A stretch of 57,367 nucleotides of DNA from Psychromicrobium xiongbiense (GTDB taxonomy: Bacteria > Actinomycetota > Actinomycetes > Actinomycetales > Micrococcaceae), in assembly GCF_030271165.1 (NCBI RefSeq), contig NZ_JASSZH010000026.1, positions 1-57,367 of the forward strand. Direction: 5' to 3'. Made by a program: the position numbers and the translations under genes. How positions within the stretch are numbered: position 1 is the stretch's first letter; each line of letters begins with the position of its first letter. Below, piece by piece: positions 1-8,887 of this stretch. Under the pieces are notes generated by a model that searched no databases, was not told where the DNA came from, and saw nothing but the letters and a program-made list of their open reading frames with translations.

Positions 1-196
1 CCACACCCCTTTAACACCCCACCCACCCACCAATGAACACCAGGCGACCGGGCACGCGCCACTCCGAGTCATGTAGCCAGGATTCGTGAGTTTGCGAAAC
101 AACGTCTTAGGCTAAGTCTTGACTCCTCGATCCGGATGACGACAAGGCAGCCGGCTTTGTCGGTGTGATCCCGGGTCAGCGTGACAAGGAACGCAG

Positions 197-694
197 ATGC
201 GAACACTTGTGCTCAATGCTGGATACGAACCGCTTGCGGTGGTCACCTTCCGCCGTGCGCTGATCTTGGTGCTGGCAGGTAAAGCCTCCATTCTGGCCGA
301 AGACGAGGCGCCGGTCGTCGCACCGCGCAAGACTCTCAGCCGTCCCTCGGTCATTCTGCTCCATCGCTATATCCGACTGCCCTACAGCATCGACACGCCC
401 GTCAGCCGTCGGGGGGTGCTCCGACGCGATGACCATCGCTGCGCCTACTGCGGTGGTTCGGCGAGCACTATCGATCACATTCAGCCCAAGTCCCGGGGTG
501 GTGCGGATTCCTGGGAGAATCTGGTGGCGGCCTGCCTGAGGTGTAATAACCTCAAGAGCGATCACACGCCGGCTGAGATGGGCTGGCGTCTGCGCTTTGT
601 GCCCAGTGAACCGCGCGGGGGGCGCTGGCAGCTCCGAGAACTGGAGCGCTCCACCCCTCAGTGGGATCCCTTCCTGACACAGTTTGCCGCCTGA
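197..694 (+). CDS. HNH endonuclease family protein
   Basis: A 165-residue protein of the short HNH-nuclease type common in Actinobacteria; its DNA target is unknown. Visible: a zinc-type cysteine frame C82-x2-C85 and C113-x2-C116, with the HNH core between and after it (DH at 93-94 in the motif STIDHIQPKSRGG, N108, NN at 117-118). The first 70 residues, beginning MRTLVLNAGYEPL, form the N-terminal segment usual for this subfamily. The ATG at 197 has AAGGAA six bases upstream. It stands alone: no methyltransferase or restriction partner lies next to it, so a housekeeping role is likelier than restriction-modification. The 196 bases before it hold no gene; a small palindrome, CTTAGGCTAAG, lies near 110-121. 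Confidence 0.88.
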   Translation: MRTLVLNAGYEPLAVVTFRRALILVLAGKASILAEDEAPVVAPRKTLSRPSVILLHRYIRLPYSIDTPVSRRGVLRRDDHRCAYCGGSASTIDHIQPKSRGGADSWENLVAACLRCNNLKSDHTPAEMGWRLRFVPSEPRGGRWQLRELERSTPQWDPFLTQFAA

Positions 695-801
695 GCTGTT
701 CCGGGGCACCCTTGTGAGACCTCGGCAGCTTCGTGGTACGCAGGACGCGCCAGCCGGAGCGCCTCTCCGCGTCGGCATGCATGTGTCAGGGTGGAGTGAT
801 C

Positions 802-2001
802 ATGACTGAAGTACTGAAACACACCTGGGATGAAGCCCGCGCTGCCGCGTTTGCCGCCAGTGAGCCTTTGGCGTTGCGCATGCTTCCTCTCGACCAGGCT
901 GCTGGTGGGGAGCTTCGGACGGATCTGCATGCACCCCGACCGGTTCCGGATCGAGACACCGCCATGATGTCCGGCTGGGCGGTGAATGGTTCGGGCCCAT
1001 GGATCCCCGTGATCGATCAGAATCGGCTGTTCCCCGGGCAGGCGCAGCAGGTGTCGGCCGATCGTCCGGTTCCGGCGGCCACTCGCGCCGTAGTGGCAGC
1101 GGACGATGCCGTGACGGATCTCGATGACGATGGCTTGCCGCGCCTGCGGCTGAGTGAGCGAGTTGCGCCAGGGCATCCGCGCGCAGGTCAGGGGCTGACG
1201 ATGCCGGGCGGCGAGATCGGTGCCGACGAACTGCTGGTGAAAGCAGGGGAGCGTCTTGAGGCACGGAGCATCGCCCTGGCGCGGCTCGCCGGCGCGTCGT
1301 CTGTCCTCATCCGGCCAAGACCTACCCTGCACGTGCAGGCGGGGTCAGCGCGAGTCGGGCGCATCGTTCGCGATCTCTGTGCAGCTTTCGGAGCATTCGA
1401 GGCCATGGACGCCCGCGAAACCGCGCTGGGGGACCTTCCACCGGTACCGGAACCGGACCCCGCGGACCTGACGATCGCCCTGGGGGAAGCCGGGCGGCAT
1501 CGAACGCTGGAGGCCTGGCGCGATCGTCATCCAGCCGCTGGGACGTCCGTGACGGAGGTGGTAGCGGCGGTTGCCCTCGCCGCGGGCAGCTTCAGGCTGG
1601 AACGCCTTGAGACCGCGGGAGTGTGTGAAGATCCGTCTGCCGCGGACTCGGCGTCTGTTCCGCTGTTGTTGACGCTGGCTGAAGAACTGGCGCCCGCGCT
1701 GCTGGGCATGCTGCTGGCAGTCCCCTCAATCTATGCCGGGCTGAGCGGCGCAAGCTATCCGGAGATTCCGCAGCTTCCGGTGGGTGCCGCGCTGGAAGCC
1801 ACCGAGGGTCCCAGTCGTCTGTTGCCTTTCAGGGAGATGTTTGGCTTCGCCTCCCCGACGGGTGCGCCACCGAAATCCACCCGACAGGCCACCGCGGAGC
1901 CAGGTCGGGTGGCCGAACTGATGCGGGCCCAGGGCGTGCTGGTGGTGCCGCCGAGCGGCGCCAGGATGGGACAGGAACTCCCGGTCCTGCTCTTCGGCTG
2001 A
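802..2001 (+). CDS. degenerate MoeA-like (molybdopterin molybdotransferase-like) protein
   Basis: A 399-residue protein resembling MoeA/gephyrin, the enzyme that inserts molybdate into molybdopterin. The N-terminal half matches MoeA domains I/II: DTAMMSGWAV sits where MoeA has the SAMDGYAV motif, followed by PRAGQGLTMPGGEIGADELLVKAG as far as HPRAG and the AGASSVLIRPRP turn. The central cofactor-binding domain is poorly conserved: the MDG aspartate is serine, and the usual TGGxSxGDxD segment is reduced to TIALGEAGR. No other molybdenum-cofactor gene is nearby. The family link is clear, but catalysis is doubtful. Start: ATG 802 follows GGTGGAG; an in-frame extension back to 733 lacks an RBS. 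It may be a repurposed paralogue. Confidence 0.7.
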   Translation: MTEVLKHTWDEARAAAFAASEPLALRMLPLDQAAGGELRTDLHAPRPVPDRDTAMMSGWAVNGSGPWIPVIDQNRLFPGQAQQVSADRPVPAATRAVVAADDAVTDLDDDGLPRLRLSERVAPGHPRAGQGLTMPGGEIGADELLVKAGERLEARSIALARLAGASSVLIRPRPTLHVQAGSARVGRIVRDLCAAFGAFEAMDARETALGDLPPVPEPDPADLTIALGEAGRHRTLEAWRDRHPAAGTSVTEVVAAVALAAGSFRLERLETAGVCEDPSAADSASVPLLLTLAEELAPALLGMLLAVPSIYAGLSGASYPEIPQLPVGAALEATEGPSRLLPFREMFGFASPTGAPPKSTRQATAEPGRVAELMRAQGVLVVPPSGARMGQELPVLLFG

Positions 2002-2061
2002 TCCGGCGTCGGAGCCGAGTCAGCGATCGAGGTGCGCTCTATTTCCATTCTCTGGAAAGCC

Positions 2062-2089
2062 CACTAAGATTGTTAAGTCCACTTTAGTG
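2062..2089. promoter_or_regulatory. inverted repeat ahead of the alpha-mannosidase gene, candidate operator
   Basis: CACTAA at 2062-2067 and TTAGTG at 2084-2089 are perfect complements 16 bases apart, with an inner AAGT-CC-ACTT palindrome between them. The site lies 37 bases before the chosen GTG start of the GH38 gene in an AT-rich pocket. A sugar-responsive ROK- or LacI-type repressor site is a reasonable guess. No regulator gene is adjacent. Confidence 0.35.
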
Positions 2090-2125
2090 ATAAAAATACG
2101 CGCTCTGCTTCGTAGGAGAACATCT

Positions 2126-5100
2126 GTGCATGACGATCGTCTGTTGACCGAAGCCCGTCTGGACCGGTTTATCCGTGAGCGTCTGGCTCCGGCAGGCTAT
2201 CGACGTCGTCTGGCCCTGACCATGACCCGCTGGGACGCGCCGGGAGAGCCGATTCCCTTTGCCGAAGCGGTGCTGCAGACCTTCCGTCCGACCGCGCCTG
2301 GCGAGGCCTGGGGCGCGCCCTGGGCTACCACGTGGCTGCATGTGCAGGGGGAGGTCCCTGCGGCTTTCCTGGCCGAAGGCACCTCGGCCGAGATCGTCAT
2401 CGACCTCGGCTACAGCGAGGAGCTGCCCGGCTTCCAGTGCGAAGGTATTGCCTGGCGGCCCGACGGCACCATCGCCAAGGCACTTTCTCCCCGGAACCGC
2501 TACATTCCGCTGGATCTGGTGGCGGAGGATGGCATCATCGATTTCTATGTGGAAGCCGCAGCCAACCCCAATGTGACCCAGAACTGGACCTTTCAGCCCA
2601 CCACGCTGGGCGACCGTGCCACCGCGGGAACTGACCCGCTGTACCGTCTGGGCGCCATCGAGCTCGCCGAGCGTGATCTTACGGTTTGGGAGCTGCAACA
2701 GGATGTCTGGACTCTCTCCGGTCTGATGCACGAGTTGCCGACGGACCTGCCACGCCGCCACGAGATCCTGCGTGCGCTGGAGCGAATGCTCGATGTCATG
2801 GACCCCGATGACGTTCCCGGCACTGCCGCGGACGGCCGGGAGGCGCTGGTCGGAGTGCTGGCCAGTCGTGCTTATCCCTCGGCCCATCAGCTGGTGGCTG
2901 CAGGCCATGCCCACATTGATTCGGCCTGGCTGTGGCCGGTCCGCGAAACCATCCGCAAATGTGCCCGCACCTTCTCCAACGTGGTGGCGCTGATGGACGA
3001 GCACCCGGATTTTGTCTTTGCCTGCTCCTCCGCGCAGCAGCTCTCCTGGATCAAGGAGTTCTACCCGGAGCTCTTTGAACGCATCAAGATCAAGGTGGCC
3101 GCCGGGCAGTTCGTTCCAGTGGGCGGCATGTGGGTGGAATCGGACACGAACATGCCCGGTGGTGAAGCCATGGCTCGGCAGTTCGTGGAGGGTAAGAGCT
3201 TTTTCCGCCGGGAGTTCGGCATCGACTGTCGGGAAGCCTGGCTGCCTGACTCCTTCGGTTACTCCGGTGCCCTGCCGCAGATCGTGGCCTCTGCAGGCAT
3301 CGGCTGGTTCCTCACTCAGAAGATTTCCTGGAACCAGGCGAATGTGATGCCGCATCACACCTTCCAGTGGGAAGGCATCGACGGAACCCGGGTCTTCACA
3401 CACTTCCCGCCGGTGGACACCTACAACTCGGAACTCAGTGGGCGCGAGTTGGCGCACGCCCAGCGCAACTACCGGGAGAAGGGCCGCAGCAATGTCTCGC
3501 TGGTGCCCTTTGGCTGGGGCGATGGCGGCGGCGGGCCCACCCGGGAGATGATCGCTGCCGCGCGACGGACGGCGTCGCTGGAGGGATCGCCCGCTGTCCG
3601 GATGGGCTCGCCCCGAGAGTTTTTCGAGCAGGCGCAGGCGGATTATCCGGTACCGCCGGTCTGGCTGGGCGAGATGTACCTCGAACTGCACCGGGGGACC
3701 TACACCACCCAGGCGAGGACCAAAAAGGGCAACCGACGCAGTGAACATCTGCTGCGCGAGGCCGAGCTCTGGGCCACGACGGCTTCGGTCCGCACGGGTG
3801 CTGACTACCCTGCCGAGGAGTTGAAGCGACTCTGGCAGCTGGTGCTGTTGCAGCAGTTCCATGACATCCTGCCCGGCAGCTCCATCGCCTGGGTGCACCA
3901 GGACGCCGAACGGAACTATGCCGCCATCGCCCGCTCTGCGGAGGAACTCATCACCGCCTCGCTGCGGGTCCTGGTGGGTGAGGGTGCTACCCCGTTCACC
4001 GTCAACGCGGCACCCCAGGAACGCTCCGGGGTTCAGGCCCTCGGCATATCGCAGCCACATGCGAGTGGCCCCGCGGTGACCCTGACCGCGCAGGACGGCG
4101 GCTGGGTACTGGACAACGGGATCATCCGGGCTGAGATTGAGGCCACCGGGCGGATCACTTCCCTGGTCGACTACGCCAGCTGTCGGGACGCCATCGCCCC
4201 GGGATCCTATGGCAATGTGCTGGAGTTGCATCGCGATACGCCGAATGCCTGGGACGGCTGGGACATTGACGAGTTCTACCGGCGCAATGTGCAGGAGCTG
4301 ACCGAGGTGTCCGCCTCCCGCGTGGAGGGCGATGAGCGGGAGATGACGCTGGTGCTCGAGCGTCCGGTCGGTCAGTCCGTGGTGGTGCAGCGCATCAGTC
4401 TGGTCGCCGGATCACCCTCCCTGGCCCTGAACCAGCAGATTGACTGGCAGGAGACGCAGAAGCTGCTCAAACTCGGTTTTGCCCTGGATCTGCGTGCCGA
4501 CCGGAGCTTCTCGGAGACCCAGTTCGGCCACATCGCCCGCCCCACCCACACCAATACCTCCTGGGAGGCGGCGAAGTTTGAAATCTGCGCGCACCGCTGG
4601 ATTCAGGTGAACGAGCCGGGCTACGGCGTCGCCATCTCCAACAGCTCCACCTATGGACATGAGGTCACGCGGAGCGTCCGGGATGCCGACCAGGGGAGCA
4701 CCACCACAGTGCGCCTGTCCCTGTTGCGGGCACCCCGCTACCCCGACCCGGCCTCGGACCAGGGGGACCATGAGTTGCTGGTGACCGTCCGGCCTGGTGC
4801 CGACATCGTCGATGCCGTGGAGGAGGGCTACCGGACCAACCTGCCGCTGCGTCAGATCACCGGTGGTAGTCCGGTGGAGCCGTTGTTCACGGTGACGAAT
4901 CCCGCGCTCACCATTGAGGCGGTGAAGCTGGCGGAGGACGGCTCCGGCGACCTGGTGGTCCGGTTGTACGAGGCACTGGGGCAGCGGTCCTCCGGGATGC
5001 TGCAGGCCAATTTCCCGGTCACGGCCGTGGCGGCGACCGATCTCCTGGAGGATGCTTATGAGCAGATGCCCGGGGGCATCCTGCTGGGTAGTCTTTCAGT

Positions 5101-5203
5101 GGTCGACGACTCGGTATCGGCTGGCAACGCATCGGTCGATCCGAGCGTGGTCCAGCTTCGGTTGCGACCCTTCCAGCTGGTGACGCTGCGTTTCTCGCGC
5201 TGA
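2126..5203 (+). CDS. alpha-mannosidase, glycoside hydrolase family 38
   Basis: A 1025-residue cytosolic exo-alpha-mannosidase that releases mannose from the non-reducing ends of mannosides. Domains in order: an N-terminal beta-rich region (1-250), the GH38 catalytic barrel (about 255-530), a helical middle domain, then beta-sandwich domains to the end. The zinc/active-site motif GHAHIDSAWLWP lies near residue 258. PDSFGYSG near 374 carries the nucleophilic aspartate, and QFHDILPGSS near 575 carries a further zinc-ligand histidine. There is no signal peptide. GTG 2126 was chosen because TAGGAGAA lies six bases before it; an upstream GTG at 2087 would add 13 residues but has no RBS. It is a single gene without sugar transporter neighbours, so its substrate may come from turnover of the cell's own mannosylated glycans. 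Confidence 0.93.
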   Translation: MHDDRLLTEARLDRFIRERLAPAGYRRRLALTMTRWDAPGEPIPFAEAVLQTFRPTAPGEAWGAPWATTWLHVQGEVPAAFLAEGTSAEIVIDLGYSEELPGFQCEGIAWRPDGTIAKALSPRNRYIPLDLVAEDGIIDFYVEAAANPNVTQNWTFQPTTLGDRATAGTDPLYRLGAIELAERDLTVWELQQDVWTLSGLMHELPTDLPRRHEILRALERMLDVMDPDDVPGTAADGREALVGVLASRAYPSAHQLVAAGHAHIDSAWLWPVRETIRKCARTFSNVVALMDEHPDFVFACSSAQQLSWIKEFYPELFERIKIKVAAGQFVPVGGMWVESDTNMPGGEAMARQFVEGKSFFRREFGIDCREAWLPDSFGYSGALPQIVASAGIGWFLTQKISWNQANVMPHHTFQWEGIDGTRVFTHFPPVDTYNSELSGRELAHAQRNYREKGRSNVSLVPFGWGDGGGGPTREMIAAARRTASLEGSPAVRMGSPREFFEQAQADYPVPPVWLGEMYLELHRGTYTTQARTKKGNRRSEHLLREAELWATTASVRTGADYPAEELKRLWQLVLLQQFHDILPGSSIAWVHQDAERNYAAIARSAEELITASLRVLVGEGATPFTVNAAPQERSGVQALGISQPHASGPAVTLTAQDGGWVLDNGIIRAEIEATGRITSLVDYASCRDAIAPGSYGNVLELHRDTPNAWDGWDIDEFYRRNVQELTEVSASRVEGDEREMTLVLERPVGQSVVVQRISLVAGSPSLALNQQIDWQETQKLLKLGFALDLRADRSFSETQFGHIARPTHTNTSWEAAKFEICAHRWIQVNEPGYGVAISNSSTYGHEVTRSVRDADQGSTTTVRLSLLRAPRYPDPASDQGDHELLVTVRPGADIVDAVEEGYRTNLPLRQITGGSPVEPLFTVTNPALTIEAVKLAEDGSGDLVVRLYEALGQRSSGMLQANFPVTAVAATDLLEDAYEQMPGGILLGSLSVVDDSVSAGNASVDPSVVQLRLRPFQLVTLRFSR

Positions 5204-5357
5204 GTCCTGGGCCCTGAGCACTGGGGTGCTGGGTCCTGGGGTCCGCGTCCGCTGAGCGGGTTCACTGTCCTTCTGCGGCTTACTGTCGGTGCCAGAGACT
5301 ACTATCGAACGTGGACTGGCTCTGGATGGTTCGGGGCAGTGAGAGGACAACAACACC

Positions 5358-7229
5358 ATGAGTATGGAAGGTGCCGCCTGGCACTCGCTGTGGAGCGCTT
5401 CACGGGAAAAGACGGAGGAAGTGGTCAGCCGGGATACGGTCCGGCGGACCCTGGCCTTCGCCCGCCCCTACCGTGCGCGACTGGCGGTGTTCATTGCGCT
5501 TTCGGTGGTGGCCGCGGTGATTGCCGTGGCTACGCCCCTGCTGGCCGGGCAGATCGTGGATGCGATCGTGGCGCGGGCAGACCTTCAGCTCGTGGTCACC
5601 CTGGCCTTGTTGATCGCGGCTGTTGCCGTGGCCGATGCTGGGGTGAGCATGCTGGTGCGCTGGATCTCCTCGCGACTCGGTGAAGACGTCATCGTGGATC
5701 TGCGCACCGCAGTGTTCGATCACGTCCAGCGGATGCCGATCGCTTTCTTCACCCGGACCCGGACCGGTGCGCTGGTCAGCCGGCTCAACAGCGATGTGAT
5801 CGGTGCCCAGCAGGCCTTCAGCGGAACACTCTCCGGCATTGTCAGCAACCTGGTGACACTGGTGCTGACCGTCATCGTGATGATGCGAACCTCCTGGCAG
5901 GTGACTCTTCTGGCGCTGGTGCTGTTGCCGATCTTCCTGATTCCGACCCGGCGGTTCGGCAGAAGGATTGCGGTGCTGCGTAAGGAATCGGCGAATCTGA
6001 ACGCGAGCATGAGCACTCAGATGACCGAACGGTTTTCCGCCCCCGGCGCCACACTGGTCAAGCTGTTTGGCCGCCCGGCAGAGGAATCCCGGGCCTTCGA
6101 AACCCGGGTGCGGCGAGTCAGGGACATCGGCGTTAAAACCACGATGATGCAGTTCACCTTTGTCACAGCGTTGACCTTGGTGTCTGCCCTGGCCCTGGCA
6201 CTGGTCTACGGTCTCGGTGGCTACTATGCGATCCGGGGGGATCTTGCGGCGGGCGACGTCGTGGTGCTGGCACTGCTGCTGACCCGGCTGTATGCGCCGC
6301 TCACCGCGCTGGTCAGCGCCCGAGTGGATCTGATGAGCGCCCTGGTCAGCTTTGCCCGGGTCTTCGAAATCCTGGATCTCAAGCCACTGATCGATGAAAA
6401 GCCGGATGCCCGCGCGCTGCCCGCAGGCCCGCTCGGTGTGGAATTTGATGCCGTGCGGTTTGCCTACCCCTCAGCGGACAAGGTCTCACTCGCCTCGCTC
6501 GAAGAGGTTGCCACCCTGGACACCCGGGGAGGCGAGGACGTGCTGCACGGGATCAGCTTCCGTGTGGAGCCCGGGCAGACCGTGGCTCTGGTGGGATCCT
6601 CCGGTGCCGGAAAGTCGACCGTGGCCCAGCTGCTGGCCCGACTGTACGACCCGGACTCCGGGACGGTCCGTCTGGGCGGCGTGGATCTGCGGGATGTGCG
6701 GTTTGACTCTCTGCGGACCTCGCTGAGTATGGTCACCCAGGACGGACATCTGTTCCATGAGACGATTCGGTCCAATCTGCTGCTGGCCAAGCCGGGCGCG
6801 AGCGAGGACGATATCTGGTCCGCGCTGGCCAAAGCCCGGCTGGATACGCTGATCGCCTCGCTGCCCGATGGCCTGGATACGGTGGTGGGGGAGCGAGGCT
6901 ACCGGCTCTCCGGCGGAGAACGCCAACGGCTGACCATTGCCCGACTGCTGTTGGTGCAACCGGCCGTGGTGATCCTGGACGAGGCCACCGCAGCGCTGGA
7001 TTCGACCAATGAGGCAGCCGTGCAGGCGGCACTGGGTGAGGCGCTGAGTGGACGGACCGCCGTCGTGATCGCGCATCGACTCTCGACCATTCGCGATGCC
7101 GATGTGATCCTGGTGGTGGAAGGCGGGCAGATCGTTGAACGGGGAACGCACGAGGAACTGCTGGGTACCCGGGGTCGTTATGCAGAACTGTATGAAACGC
7201 AGTTTGCTTCCGGGGATACACACTCCTAG
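5358..7229 (+). CDS. ABC exporter half-transporter (permease-ATPase fusion)
   Basis: A 623-residue type IV ABC exporter with six membrane helices (about 40-330) followed by a nucleotide-binding domain. Walker A is GSSGAGKST, the signature is LSGGERQR, Walker B is VVILDEAT with the catalytic glutamate, and the switch histidine lies in IAHRLSTIRDAD, so the ATPase is complete and a homodimer is likely. An extra stretch of about 20 residues sits between the FAYP strand and the start of the NBD core (around 375-395). ATG 5358 follows GAGAGGAC. It is transcribed alone and ends 26 bases from a convergent membrane-protein gene. The substrate (lipid, peptide or drug) cannot be told from sequence. Confidence 0.92.
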   Translation: MSMEGAAWHSLWSASREKTEEVVSRDTVRRTLAFARPYRARLAVFIALSVVAAVIAVATPLLAGQIVDAIVARADLQLVVTLALLIAAVAVADAGVSMLVRWISSRLGEDVIVDLRTAVFDHVQRMPIAFFTRTRTGALVSRLNSDVIGAQQAFSGTLSGIVSNLVTLVLTVIVMMRTSWQVTLLALVLLPIFLIPTRRFGRRIAVLRKESANLNASMSTQMTERFSAPGATLVKLFGRPAEESRAFETRVRRVRDIGVKTTMMQFTFVTALTLVSALALALVYGLGGYYAIRGDLAAGDVVVLALLLTRLYAPLTALVSARVDLMSALVSFARVFEILDLKPLIDEKPDARALPAGPLGVEFDAVRFAYPSADKVSLASLEEVATLDTRGGEDVLHGISFRVEPGQTVALVGSSGAGKSTVAQLLARLYDPDSGTVRLGGVDLRDVRFDSLRTSLSMVTQDGHLFHETIRSNLLLAKPGASEDDIWSALAKARLDTLIASLPDGLDTVVGERGYRLSGGERQRLTIARLLLVQPAVVILDEATAALDSTNEAAVQAALGEALSGRTAVVIAHRLSTIRDADVILVVEGGQIVERGTHEELLGTRGRYAELYETQFASGDTHS

Positions 7230-7255
7230 ACGGTGTGGACACTCACTGGTCGGCC

Positions 7256-7891
7256 CTAACCGAGTGGGCGCTCGTCGAGCGGGATGCGGTAGCGTTCGGC
7301 AAGAGCTCTGATCATGACCTCGTAGGCCTCGCGGTAGTCCAGGAGTTGCTCATGAAGGATGCCCTCCGGGTACCGTTCCAGCGCCAGAGCGTACCCGCGA
7401 CACCGGGAAGCATAGGTGTGGACAATGTTCGCCTTGGCCGTCGGGGTGGCCCTGAAACGACCGACCAGCATGATCAGCCAGAAGACCAGGACCACGCCGA
7501 TGACCAACACCCAGAACCACGGCTGATGGATGGGCGCTGAAGCCACGTCCGCCGTGCTGGTCGCGGCGCCGGTGCGATAGTTGACACACTGATCGCCCGG
7601 GCGCATGGCCTGCCCGCCGCAGCTTGGCCCCTCATTCACGACTCGGTAGCCGATGACCCCCAGCACGATAGCGACGAGCAGAGGCACGATGAGCCAGCCC
7701 ATCCCGTTTCGCCAACGCAGGGCGCTGCGTCGCTCCTCGGCAACGAACCTGGCGGTACTCATGCCGCGCTGGGCGGCGTTCACCAGGCTCAGGGCGCTGC
7801 CTTCGGCATCGAGAACCCCCGCTGGGCGACGGATTGCTGCAGGAGGCCCCTGCTGCGGATGTGGCTGCCGGTTGGGCTGTGAGCTGGTCAT
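7256..7891 (-). CDS. uncharacterised membrane protein, two predicted TM helices
   Basis: A 211-residue protein of unknown function. A Gln/Pro-rich N-terminus (1-20) and a polar segment lead to one hydrophobic helix (about 65-85), then a short outside loop with two cysteines (SCGG and QCVNY), a second helix (about 125-145), and a cytosolic tail of about 65 residues. The two loop cysteines could form a disulfide. The start lies six bases after the stop of the upstream membrane-protein gene, so the pair is almost certainly one operon and translation may be coupled. I do not recognise a named family. Confidence 0.7.
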   Translation of the reverse strand: MTSSQPNRQPHPQQGPPAAIRRPAGVLDAEGSALSLVNAAQRGMSTARFVAEERRSALRWRNGMGWLIVPLLVAIVLGVIGYRVVNEGPSCGGQAMRPGDQCVNYRTGAATSTADVASAPIHQPWFWVLVIGVVLVFWLIMLVGRFRATPTAKANIVHTYASRCRGYALALERYPEGILHEQLLDYREAYEVMIRALAERYRIPLDERPLG

Positions 7892-7897
7892 GATGAT

Positions 7898-8596
7898 TCA
7901 CTCAGCCTTGGTCGTGGACGGGCTGAACTGATCGTGGGCCTGTTGCCAGATGTCAGGGCGGAAATGCCGGAGCCATGCGCCAAATTCTGACTCATCCCAG
8001 CGTCCAGAGGCACTCCGGGAAGGGTTGATGCCTTGCCAGGGGATGCCGCTCGCCTCATCGATTCCCCAGAGTGTTCGGTGCTGCTCGTACTGGGCCTTGA
8101 CCAGCCCGGAAGCATCGACATCAAGGGCAAGGACGCCGTGGCCGATGAGGCCCAGCGGGTGGCTCGCTGCGAGAACATTGGCGGCGTTAATGGCGCGTCG
8201 GCGTTGAGGGGTGCGGTAAGGCCCGATGTTGGGCACTTTGGTGGCTGCTACCAGATCTTGCCAGGCAATGAAACGAGTGGCGTGTGGTTCCCGTGCGGTG
8301 ATGCCGCGGGCATCCACCGTCAGTGAAGTCCCTTTGACACTCCTGATGAGCATCCGCACCTTGAAAAACACCAGAATCGCCACGATGACGAGGACGATCC
8401 CGGCTGCGTAGAGACGCGAGGTCTCAAGTGGCAGTTTGAGCCACAGGATGAACGGCAGGGTGAGCAGGAACCAGAGGAGCACCCCGGCGACCAGCATCAA
8501 GATGGTGCCGACGACGATCTGGCTCACGGTATCCCAGACACTCCACACGAAAGGAAAGGTTCTTGGTTGGCGGGGGTCGACAGGGGCGTCTGTCAC
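7898..8596 (-). CDS. uncharacterised membrane protein with a PH-like cytosolic region
   Basis: A 232-residue protein, first gene of a two-gene operon. Two hydrophobic segments (about 25-55 and 60-85) precede a soluble region whose pattern TSLTVDARGITAREP ... RFIAWQDLVAATKV looks like the bacterial PH-type strands that follow a membrane hairpin. That assignment is an inference. I chose GTG 8596 because GAGGAGGAC lies six bases before it; an upstream ATG at 8641 would add 15 residues but lacks an RBS. Function is unknown; with its partner it may form a small envelope complex. Confidence 0.65.
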   Translation of the reverse strand: MTDAPVDPRQPRTFPFVWSVWDTVSQIVVGTILMLVAGVLLWFLLTLPFILWLKLPLETSRLYAAGIVLVIVAILVFFKVRMLIRSVKGTSLTVDARGITAREPHATRFIAWQDLVAATKVPNIGPYRTPQRRRAINAANVLAASHPLGLIGHGVLALDVDASGLVKAQYEQHRTLWGIDEASGIPWQGINPSRSASGRWDESEFGAWLRHFRPDIWQQAHDQFSPSTTKAE

Positions 8597-8692
8597 GATG
8601 TCCTCCTCGGGTGGCATGGCGTTGGCCAGCTGTGGAGTCATGCGGCTGACCGCTTGTCCGATTAAGGCTAAAGCGGCTCGGAGAAGGCCTCA

Positions 8693-8726
8693 ATGGGGAG
8701 AAGTCCCCATATAAAGGGGATTCCCC
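8693..8726 (-). terminator. double hairpin downstream of tRNA-Arg
   Basis: Two hairpins follow the tRNA on its strand. GGGG-AAT-CCCC, followed by TTTAT, lies at 8716-8726. A perfect 7-bp stem ATGGGGA/TCCCCAT with a CTTC loop (minus strand) lies at 8693-8710. The first has a short T stretch and is the better candidate for the tRNA terminator. The second also precedes the membrane-protein operon and might act in its leader. Confidence 0.5.
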
Positions 8727-8746
8727 GCAGCAGTCGATGCGGAAAG

Positions 8747-8820
8747 TGCCCGAGACGGGATTCGAACCCACGACCTGCCCTTTAGGAGAGGGCCGCTCTA
8801 TCCTGCTGAGCTACTCGGGC
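8747..8820 (-). tRNA. tRNA-Arg (anticodon CCT)
   Basis: A 74-base cloverleaf reads on the minus strand. The acceptor stem is GCCCGAG/CTCGGGC with discriminator A. The D arm is GCTC/GAGC, the anticodon stem GCCCT/AGGGC with loop CTCCTAA, and the T loop TTCGAAT. The anticodon CCT (plus positions 8784-8786) decodes the rare AGG codon. The T stem contains two G-T pairs. No CCA is encoded, as is common in this group. Confidence 0.96.
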
Positions 8821-8887
8821 CGAGTCAGATCACGCTGCCCGGAACGCCAAGAACCGGGCCATCAGCGGACTATGACCACGAAACAGC

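Noticed and set aside
2084..4231. A 715-codon minus-strand frame opposite the alpha-mannosidase gene
   Set aside because: No family features, no RBS, and it lies wholly over a clear GH38 catalytic domain.
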